From: Panicum virgatum | Taxonomy: Eukaryota > Streptophyta > Magnoliopsida > Poales > Poaceae | Assembly (NCBI RefSeq): GCF_016808335.1 | Contig: NC_053143.1 | Coordinates: forward strand, 51,305,441 to 51,369,440 | Direction: 5' to 3' | DNA length: 64,000 nt | Shown here: positions 54,838 to 64,000 of the stretch, in pieces | Numbering within the stretch: the first letter of the stretch is position 1 | Layout: each line of letters starts with the position of its first letter | Program-made: the position numbers and the translations under genes | Notes under the pieces: model-generated | Databases searched by the model: none | Told to the model about the DNA's origin: nothing | The model's input: the letters and a program-made list of their open reading frames with translations, nothing else

Positions 54838-57800
54838 TTCATCACTCTCAACAAATGTAGACACGTACCCTACGGAATTCTTGCAATAAAACTATCTATG
54901 CCCACTCTATATAGAGCGATTCGATCCTGGTCAAGCTAGGGATTGTGCATTATATGGCAATGGACTACCTGAGTTGTGTTGCATTTTAGCGACTACTAGG
55001 CAATTATGCATGTGCGTTGCTACGGACAAAGTTGGTATAAGTATCAGATATGTATAGCTGCCTGTATGTTAATTTTTAGATACCCATGTGATCGAGTCGT
55101 GGACGGAAGGAGCTGGTCCGACTCGCATACTAAAAATAACAAAACTAAAAATTTAGGTGAAAGTTTACCTGCTTTAGAAATAGATATAGATTTACGGTAA
55201 ATGTGTTAGAGCTTATTTGAACTTCAGTCAGTAAAAGATCAATGATTGCAATAGGTCTTCACATGCCCAACCCTAGCCACGAGTAAGAAATAACATGAGC
55301 ACCATTTTTTTCTCAAAAGAAAAAAGCGACCTTATTAATTTTTTTGCGGGTAAGAGAAAAGTAACCTATTTGTTGCGTGTTAATAAAACTTACTACCTAT
55401 CAGTTGATGACTCAAAATTAAATGAAGAATACAACCAAGTACCAGTAGTTCGTTTCTTTTGTAGGCAAAATATTTATGCATATGAAGCAAGATCCTGATT
55501 TTTTTCATGCATTATCTCACCAACCTTGTTAATAAGAATGTTTCATAAAAGAAAAACCTTGTTAATTAAGAATCACATATATAGGTTGTATTGTTGTCCC
55601 AAAGGAACAACATTGTTTAGCTGTAGACACATACACACACACATCTATCACCGGGACCACGAGACTTTATTCCATGAACCAAGTAAACAAATACTCCATC
55701 CAGGTCCAAGCCTCCGTCACTCACTCTCACGCATCTGCTGTGCCAGCCGACCCTACCTGGATTATACTATCACCAGCCAATCAGCTCTGTCTTGTCGGAT
55801 CTCTCTCGGACCCTACCAGCCTGACATGCCTTGGCCCATCAAGTTTTTACTTATTTTGACTTCAGTCCCATCATGTTAACCCAATAAGGCCAAGTGTTTG
55901 GACTTGAATTTAGACTCACAGTTGCAATAGTTATCGTTCATTTTTTTGGTGTATGGATACTTAGTGCTTTGGGTTAAGTTTTTTGCTATTCATATTGTTC
56001 TAACTCAGCGATCTTGGTCTAGATCACAGAGTCAAGCCATCTACACACATTCTTAAAAGAGCATCTATGCACACACATGTGAGTAGTTTTGTAAAATCAT
56101 GAAATTTTATTCAAGCATGGTTTGATTACAAAACCATAATTTTTTTTCTTCACTTTTTACACCTTTTGGCAATAGGAAGGACTGAATTTAAGAAAGAGGG
56201 AAGTATCATGATATGAAAGCCCGTATGAGATAGAAATCGGCCCAAAAAGGCCCACCTCGAGCAACTCTTTTACTACATCTCTTTTGTTTTTTTTTTCCTC
56301 TAATCTTTTTCTGCCATGAAACGCCTATCTATATTTGGTGAGACTTTGCTGTAGGCGAGGTTGGTTAGGTCATACACAGACAGATATCGTTGGATCTGAT
56401 GGCGACTGATACTTGATTTTCTTGCTGGTCACCGTCATTAGCGCCCCAGCCCAAAGTTCAAATGCAGCTGCATCCATGATGGCACAGCAATAATGACCCG
56501 CGCAAGCTAGCGTGTGCATGTCACCTGTAATCTAGTTGCTCATACTGAAGCATCACCCTTAGTTTAATCTTAGTTCTACCTAAAGATGGGTAATTTCTCA
56601 AACCAAGTCTCACTAAACTATATGTGAGTTCAGTTTAAAAAAAAAGTTTAAGCTTTATTTGCTTGATTTCTGTTAGGAGCTCTATTATGGGATCTGTATA
56701 CATATTGTCGTCTCATATGAAGTTTTTGTAAAACTCAAGTGTTTGAAGAAGATCAGAGCAAATATTTTTGTCGTTCAAATCAAATAACAAACGCCAGTAA
56801 CTGGAAATGTGTAGATCGAGATCAAAGGATTTGTGAGTTGGGGCACATGAACCACCAAACTTGCAACTTGGAGTGAGCAAAACCACTAATTTAAACATGG
56901 TTATTAGCTAGTCCCAAAAATGTTTGTACTATCATATGCTTGTTCTGATACAATATTAGTTTCTTTTTAGAAAATACTAAATTTGCGGATGGAAGTAAGC
57001 AGGTTGCATACTTTTTGCATGGCTTTGGCATGAGAACCAGCAAGAAAGCAAAGTCAAGTTGGCTCCTCCAAAGTCAACCTGTGGAAACTTCTAAATATAG
57101 GGCATGTACTTTTCCTAAACTATATAATAAGATTATTAAATATTCAAAAGTACACATATACACGTATATGTGATGCATCTTTCCTTGCTGTTTTGGCTAT
57201 GCCTACAACTTTAGCAAGAAAAGTATCCTCGCAAAAAAAATGATAAACTATAATAAACAAATAATATGGAACTTTGGACAAATGAATAAAATGGTCAATC
57301 GAGCAAAAATATTTTCCAGGCAATGGTACACATGCTGATGAGCAACATCTTAAAATATTTTCTCAAAATGCATCAACATTGTGATTTGTGAAGCGTAGAA
57401 TATGGTTCCGTGGGTGCACATTATGCCATTTTACTTCTAGCAATCAATTATTTACTATTTATTTATATCCTTGGCGCTCTCTAGATGAATCGCCTGTAGC
57501 TACTGTAGCAACTTCTCTCTAGAGCAGATGTTCTTTATGCAGTAATAATAAAGCCATCAGGTTCTCCAAGAAGCCACCGGAAAAGACACACACATCATGC
57601 AGTGTGTGGCATGGGTGTTTCTTTTTATCCTCCTCCAATCAAAAATTTTCTGAGGTGTCCCAAAAGTACAAAATAGCATGGCACCTGCTGCTAGGCCAGC
57701 ATGCACCAAGTGGTTCTGATTAGTTTTTGTGCACAAATCAGATGAGTCACAATCCTAAAGATTAGGTAGCTTACCTAGATCAACCTTTTTTTGGTATATG

Positions 57801-58117
57801 GAGGCCATCAATAGCTAAGCCCGTAATTGGCATAGAACTTTGTAAACAATGTACCTCTACATCTCAAGGGATTTGTTTCGATATTATGGTCATAAAACTG
57901 ATATCGATGTGTAGGTGTTTATTGTTGTTCCATTCCTGTAACTACAAACAAAAAAGGGGATTATGCATGCTTGATGGAGAATAACATTGTCTGGAAGTAG
58001 AACTGAATAAAACAATTTATTTGGCCTAGTTGAATCATAGAATAACCTTATATGGTACTTTTTTACCTGCATTTTTCGGAGGCATAAAGCAAAGTTTTTT
58101 TTTCATCAGATTAAATG
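54838..58117. other. AT-rich intergenic DNA
   Basis: No supported gene. A GTGCGTTGCTACGGAC phrase near 55013 resembles the spacer at 44.0 kb and may be a decayed TE. Short frames here are not coding-like. Confidence 0.4.
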
Positions 58118-58125
58118 ATTGTTTG

Positions 58126-58278
58126 TAGGGATGCAAGTGGGTACCCATTGGTGTTTTTGTGGTTCTCATTTTAGTTCATTTTCTTTCCCAAACTAATTAC
58201 GTACCATGCCATTCTAGTTTATTTTATCAAATTTTTGGGTCGACCTATTGACCCAAAAAGGTGGGACTTGCATCCCTA
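58126..58278. mobile_element. hAT MITE with perfect ends
   Basis: The 153-bp element has perfect 13-bp inverted ends TAGGGATGCAAGT / ACTTGCATCCCTA and the perfect 8-bp duplication ATTGTTTG at 58118-58125 and 58279-58286. Confidence 0.95.
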
Positions 58279-58286
58279 ATTGTTTG

Positions 58287-60180
58287 TTTCATTGGATAGA
58301 AGAACTACTAATCAATCTGAAAACACCCAAATTTGTTTCAATTTTCTGAAACGCTACTCAAATATTCAATGCCGCCTAGGCATGTGGACCAACAAACATT
58401 GTCAAACTGAGGGGTTACTATTTTAATTATTTGCATAATAGAAAATTCATATGTGCACATATAGGTGGCTGCCCATATAAGATGAGCTAGGGACTAGTTT
58501 GGATGTATCAATATAGCTATCCACATGCTAAGGGTGCCATGCTGCCCGTTTGAAATACCTATCGTACCCATATCATATTCAATGATTAAGCTTTAGATTT
58601 ATGCCAAAACAGAGATAATAAAAACATGTAGCAAAAGATAAGGGATGAACGATATTGCAATACATTCTAATTTAGCTACTTCAAGGAAAACAATAGAAGT
58701 CTATATGATATCATTTTTTTTCCATTCTAGCAAAATCATAGGGGTTTAGTAACAGATTCCTAAAGTGCGTACCAATCATTTACTACTAAAAATTAAAGAT
58801 GAACTATACACTGGTGGTTTGTGTCATAAGGATATTACAATTTGTAATTGTACTAAGAGACAAGAATTTATCACATATAATGCTAATCTAACACCCAAAT
58901 TAAAGGAAATGAGGATACATGTGTAATGTTAGGTTTGGATGTAGATAGCTATGTGAGGCTGTGGAGGTTTTATATGTGATGCAAAAATATTATGTAAGCT
59001 ATTAGAAATTTATAGTTGTTGTGAAACGTATGTAGCATATAAAAAAGAGTGACGCATTGTTATATCAATCTTGGAGAGATCTAGTGGCTTGGTGCATGTC
59101 AACTCTTTCTGAAATAGAAGACTATCTAGAAGTGACTTCTATTAGTTCACATTCTTATTTGTTTAAAAATTCCACAAACTATACTAAACATTTAGCGATG
59201 CACCATTGCAATGGAGAAGTCATGCATATGTAAATATATGTAGATATATATGACCAAATGGATTTAGTACAATATTGTAGCTTTATGTTTCATAGCAGGG
59301 TACACCTACAACATTTGAATTATCTGTGCAAAGTATACTCCTATAACATTGTACCTTTATGTCAGCAAACCAGTATATTACCATCATATTCACAAAGGAA
59401 ACAAACATTATAACTCCTTAATAACATGATGTACTATACTACATCGAGAATGATGTGGCACAACAAGGCGGAACACATGAGCATAGGGGGAGGATCTCAT
59501 GAGCAGCTAACAACAAAATTCTTAGGTGGAGGAGCGGATGGAGCACGAGGTGTGAAAATGTGGCGTTAATAATAGTACAAACCATTTCGTTACGAAAGAA
59601 ACAATTCTTATATCGCAATAAAAGTGTATACTTTTACGAGAAAGACGTTTCACAATAAGAGTGCATGCCATCACAGGAGAGCCAAAAAGTTTCCCAATCC
59701 ACTTTTCATAAAACATGACAAAATTATCAGTTGCTCGATTTTACCATGAAAGATGAAGAAAGGGAGAATTGTTAGGAGGCGATGAATCTTAACTCCATTG
59801 TTCCATAAGAAATAAGATTGATGGATATTCATCTTCACTGAATTTAGTTGCTCCACTAAGATAACAAAGTTGACACATAGTGAAAACTATAATAATGGCC
59901 CTAGAATTTACAATTATGACCGTATGACGTAGAGTAGACATGCAAGATTTTGTAAAAGTGTTACAAAATCAGAAAAGCACGAGGAAGTAAATGGAGCTAC
60001 AAAGACGGACAAGCAACAATTGATGAATTTTGAAAGTATATATTGTTTTTACTTTAATCTACATGCTCGGCAGACTGTAATTGATGAAGTATAGAAGTAC
60101 ATCCCATTTTTACTGTAACCTACACGCTCGACCGATTGCGTGTAAATGAGATACGAAGCCGTGCCAAACAGAACCTTAGT
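58287..60180. other. AT-rich intergenic DNA upstream of the RRM gene
   Basis: No gene was found. Near 60035-60135 the phrase ACTGTAACCTACACGCTCG repeats the earlier ACTTTAATCTACATGCTCG. The end CCAAACAGAACC near 60165 resembles a Tourist-like terminus without a partner. Confidence 0.4.
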
Positions 60181-60239
60181 GCAGTGTGGTGGGGCCCAAA
60201 GGACAGACTCAGCTCCTTTATTCCGGAGCTTGTACCGAA

Positions 60240-60595
60240 AATAGGCGAGAAATGAATTAAATCATCCGGGAAACAAAGAGGCTTCCTCTCCTTCCCCAAA
60301 CTATCCTCCTCTGCCTCTCCCTCTCCCCGATCCGATCCGTAGTGGCTCGCGTCCCGGTTCCTCGCCGGCGGCAGCGGCGCTGGGCGAGCGGCGGCGGCTG
60401 GGAGAGGTCTTCGTCTGCGCTTCGCCGGCGGCGATCATCCACTAGGTACCGCCGCCCTCCCCCTTCCCTTCCTGCTCTGCGGAACCGAGCATCCGCATTC
60501 GGATCTGACCCAATTACTCCCGTCCTGGGCGCGCCCCTGCTGGCCTCGTGTGTGCACGCGTGCAGGTCGGTTGGCGGCGGCGGCGGCGGCGGGAG
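60240..60595 (+). promoter_or_regulatory. 5' leader of the RRM gene with an intron
   Basis: A GC-rich leader contains a likely 120-bp intron (60446-60565: CACTAG|GTACCG ... GTGCAG|GTCGG). The ATG follows at 60596. The antisense frame at 60257-60880 is a shadow of GC-rich coding sequence. Confidence 0.55.
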
Positions 60596-62111
60596 ATGGA
60601 GGCGGACGCCGGGAAGCTGTTCATCGGCGGCATCTCGTGGGACACCAACGAGGACCGCCTTCGAGAGTACTTCGACAAGTATGGTGAGGTGGTGGAGGCG
60701 GTCATCATGCGCGACCGGGCCACCGGCCGCGCTCGAGGCTTCGGGTTCATCGTGTTCGCCGACCCTGCTGTCGCCGAGCAGGTGATTATGGAGAAGCACA
60801 TGATCGACGGCCGGATGGTGAGCAAAAAAAAACTGTTTTTTTATACAAATGCTAGGCTCTTGCTGTGATGCTAGATCCATGCCTCTGGATTACACCGGTT
60901 CGTATCTCGTGCTAGTTGCTGCCATTGCGAATAATTCAGTATGTTTGGATGTGATTTGGCAGGTGGAGGCGAAGAAAGCTGTCCCCAGAGATGATCAGCA
61001 TGCTCTGAGCAAGAGCGGTGGCAGCACTCATGGATCGCCAGGGCCCAGTCGCACGAAGAAGATATTTGTCGGTGGTTTGGCTTCCACCGTGACCGAAGCA
61101 GACTTCAGGAAGTACTTTGAGCAGTTTGGGACGATCACTGATGTTGTGGTGATGTATGACCACAACACACAGCGTCCTAGAGGGTTTGGGTTCATCACCT
61201 ATGATTCAGAAGATGCCGTGGACAAGGCATTGTTCAAGACGTTCCATGAACTGAATGGTAAGATGGTCGAGGTGAAGCGGGCTGTTCCTAAGGAACTATC
61301 ACCTGGACCTAGTATGCGCTCTCCTGTCGGTGGATTCAGAGCCAATATCCTCAATGGATATACCCAAGGTTATAATCCGAGCCCAGTGGGTGGCTACGGG
61401 ATGAGGATGGATGCAAGGTTTGGGCTTTTGTCAGGAGGGCGCAGTGGTTATCCATCTTTTGGTGGTAGTTATGGAATTGGTATGAATTTTGACCCAGGGA
61501 TGAACCCAGGTATTGGAGGTGGCTCTAGTTTCAACAATAGTCTCCAGTATGGACGGCAGCTTAATCCATACTACAATGGAAACTCTGGTAGATTCAATAG
61601 CAGCATTAGCTATGGTGGAGTGAACGACAATAATGGATCAGTGTTTAACTCACTGGCTCGGAACCTATGGGGTAATTCGGGGCTTAATTACTCTTCCAAC
61701 TCCGCAAGCTCTAATTCCTTTGTGTCATCTGGAAATGGGGGCCTTAGTGGAATTGGGAACAACAATGTGAACTGGGGAAACCCTCCTGTGCCTGCTCAAG
61801 GGGCTAGCGGTGGCTCTGGTTATGGTACTGGAAACTTTGGCTATGGATCCAGTGAAAACAACTTTGGTCTGGGTTCCAGTGCTTATGGAAGGAATGTTGG
61901 ATCAGGTGGTGTCAATACCTTCAACCAATCAACCAATGGGTATGCGAGGAACTTTGGAGATTCGTCAGCAGGTGGTGGCTCCATCTACAGAGACACAACT
62001 TGGAGATCTGGATCTTCTGAGCTTGATGGAACCAGCCCATTTGGTTATGGGCTTGGCAATTCAGCTTCAGATGTTACAGCAAAGAGCTCAGCAGGTTACA
62101 TGGGGCATTGA
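60596..62111 (+). CDS. Two-RRM hnRNP-like RNA-binding protein, 456 aa
   Basis: Exon 1 is 60596-60817, intron 60818-60962 (ATG|GTGAGC ... GGCAG|GTGGAG), exon 2 60963-62111. RRM1 has RNP2 LFIGGI (residues 8-13) and RNP1 RGFGFIVF (47-54). RRM2 has IFVGGL (108-113) and RGFGFITY (147-154). The remaining 270 residues are Gly/Asn/Ser/Tyr-rich, disordered and prion-like, as in plant hnRNP1/Musashi-type RBGD proteins. These bind RNA in nucleus and cytoplasm and affect splicing, stability or stress granules. The frame is intact; the ATG after GGGAG has the expected N-terminus (MEADAGKLFIGG). I see no disruption. Confidence 0.93.
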
Positions 62112-64000
62112 CTGATAGAGGTTAGACATTTCCTTTCATGTGTTGTGATATCTTTGTCAACATTTTGTTAATCTTTGATAGTTTGTCAATTATTAGATTG
62201 AAGTAGCTTGATTATACTACAATGCAATCTGTTGAAAAAGGAGAAATATTGACTGTAACCTGAATTTAAACAGTGATTCTGGATGAAGCACTTACATTCT
62301 AATGCGTACTTGCACATAGAAACTTTGTTCATTTATTGTTGATCCGAACTATTGGTGCTGCTCTTAGTTCTGGGAACAATACAGAAATTTACTTATGACA
62401 TTTGAATCTCTGTGAAGTCTGGACAAATATGTGCATGGTTAAGTAGTTACTTTCAATCTTCAATTATTTCATATATGGAACCTTTTTTTTCTTTCTTTCT
62501 ATTTTGTGGTGCAACAGCTGCATAAGGTGCTAGTAATGGTTGCTCGATTAAACATTACAATTATTAGGACCTAGAAAATGCTAACGGGGGTATAGATTCA
62601 CAATTTGACTGTAAATTTGAAGATGCTGTTAAAGTATCTCAATTTTACACTGGCTAGCTTCATCTGGGATGGCCATACAAGCATCATATCCACTATCAGC
62701 TTACGTTTCTTAGTTTTAGTGTAACACTGGCTACTAATAAAAATTTCAATCCATTTTCTGACGAAGGCTTGCAATGTCATTCAGTCTAGTTCTGGACCTC
62801 AAGTCATGTGGTATGCCACAAGTGTCCTGACATGGCTGGTTGTACAAGGGACTTCATTCCAATGTTGTAAACCTGAGCATGATCTCTTTAGCAAATTGAA
62901 CAATTATTGATCAAAGTGACTTCATGAAGGCGTTTGTTCACACCTAAATATGTCTCTTTTTTTCTGTACAGATTTCTCTTATGAACTGCACCAACACAAA
63001 TTTTGAAAACATCAATAGCGGAATAGCCAACAGTGTTTACATGACTGTGCGTAAGCAAAAGCCTCAATTACATAGTGCTAGTCCAAAACTATGCCCTTTT
63101 CATATGCTACTATTGAACATTTGAACTTTAGCCCTGGCCTTTTTTCCAACTTGGGAAAGTAACTGACCCTAAATTTGTCCTTTTATAATCAGTTAGTTTC
63201 CCTGAAAATACTAGTACTGACACAAGCTAATATATCCGAAATTTGGTGGTTTGGACTGTTTTGGTGCTACTTACAGCCTTTTTTTAATCTTTTGGGCCTA
63301 GCTCCCTCTGCTGTTCCACAGCTCCCTTAAGCCACTTTGTTTGCTACGCCATTCGTTGCATCTGTGTCACGAGAGAGTCTTTGAATATGTTCTACGATTG
63401 CCTTTTTGGTTTTGTACAGGATGGTTTGTACTGACTAGTTTACTTCAAAAGTTGCTTGATCTGATCTGATGTGTGGGTTTCAACTAATCTGAATTTATAA
63501 CCAAAAGGTGCATTTTGTGCTTGCCTACTCTTCTTTCTGATGCAGTTTGGTAGCTACTTCGCAGCTTGAGGCCTCTGTCTTTGTGGGACAAACACATCAT
63601 TTTTGGGGGGGGGGGGGGGGGGGGTAGAATGGTAGCAGAGGGTTGGCCATTTTTATACTTAGCCTATTTTTTATTGCGAACTTCTAGTGCGATGAACTTC
63701 TAATGATTTTGTGAGGCACTCCTGCCCTTATTTCATTTGTGAAAATGATCAACTATTCCTGTAAGCTTATTGCATATGCAAAAATCAATCGCTAACTGTA
63801 CAAATGACACTAGACAAGCACAACTTTTTTGGTGCTCTTTATCTTGCTACATGTCTTGGCTTATTTACTAATCACTTGACTACTTTGCCTTGTGCAGGAA
63901 TGACGCCGCCTAGGAATCTTTCTTTCACATACAACATTTCTCATAATAGTTTCAGGAGAGGACTGAAGGTGCATCAGGTGCAAATTTTGAACCTCACATG
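62112..64000 (+). other. 3' UTR and flank of the RRM gene
   Basis: It contains several acceptor-like sites (CTGTACAG at about 62983, TGTACAG at about 63420, GATGCAG at 63546, TGTGCAG at 63898) that suggest a spliced 3' UTR. A poly-G tract of about 20 lies near 63605-63624. No further coding frame is supported. The transcript end may lie beyond the window. Confidence 0.45.
63605..63624. repeat. Poly-G tract
   Basis: About 20 consecutive G residues lie in the 3' flank of the RRM gene. The length is uncertain by sequencing. Confidence 0.85.

Noticed and set aside
60257..60880. 207-residue minus-strand ORF
   Set aside because: Antisense of the RRM gene's GC-rich leader and first exon.

Overview
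The window is nuclear genomic DNA from a grass (Poaceae, probably panicoid). The evidence is spliced plant genes with GT-AG introns, a CACTA element whose subterminal repeats read TTAGTACCGG, Ty3/gypsy elements of the Tat type, and hAT and Tourist-like MITEs. There is no prokaryotic, organellar, rRNA, tRNA or CRISPR signal. All exon models were assembled by eye from splice sites and reading frames.

Layout. 930-10.7 kb is a CACTA (En/Spm) element with a clear 5' terminus. It has a degenerate TNP2-type transposase gene, an internal second array of the TTAGTACCGG repeats, and a second gene of the Transposase_24 family. Its 3' end is missing: it is fused at about 10.71 kb to a truncated, reverse-oriented Ty3/gypsy fragment (gag, extra upstream ORFs, PBS, LTR) that runs to about 14.78 kb. 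A hAT-type element with a perfect 8-bp target duplication sits at 15.5-16.5 kb.

Three host genes follow, all on the minus strand. The first is a NOP5/NOP58-like gene (17.07-19.15 kb) whose fifth coding exon is split by a 168-bp MITE. The second is a RAMP4/SERP tail-anchored ER protein gene (22.07-25.48 kb) whose first coding exon is only the ATG. The third is a 125-residue SAM-domain protein gene (27.29-30.57 kb). The SERP gene has a tandem duplication of about 865 bp in its long intron and a hAT-like insertion between its TATA box and its ATG.

31.79-43.97 kb is a complete Ty3/gypsy Tat-like retrotransposon: two 1216-bp LTRs, TSD AAAAC, gag-protease, RT-RNaseH-second RNaseH-integrase, and antisense ORFs before the 3' LTR. 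Its coding frames carry several nonsense codons of the C-to-T / G-to-A type. A related but doubly deleted element lies immediately beyond it in opposite orientation (44.20-50.88 kb). That copy keeps a multi-exon antisense gene encoding a plant mobile domain (PMD) protein, most of which is deleted from the first element. The two facing LTRs form a large inverted repeat with a 222-bp spacer.

The right third is mostly intergenic: a degenerate tandem repeat (51.7-52.5 kb), a non-autonomous CACTA element with TAT target duplications (53.75-54.83 kb) and a perfect hAT MITE (58.1 kb). It ends with an intact plus-strand gene for a two-RRM, glycine/asparagine-rich hnRNP-like protein (60.60-62.11 kb). 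The host genes have unrelated housekeeping roles (nucleolar RNP, ER secretory pathway, RNA binding). The dominant theme is nested transposons that have altered introns, leaders and exons of neighbouring genes.
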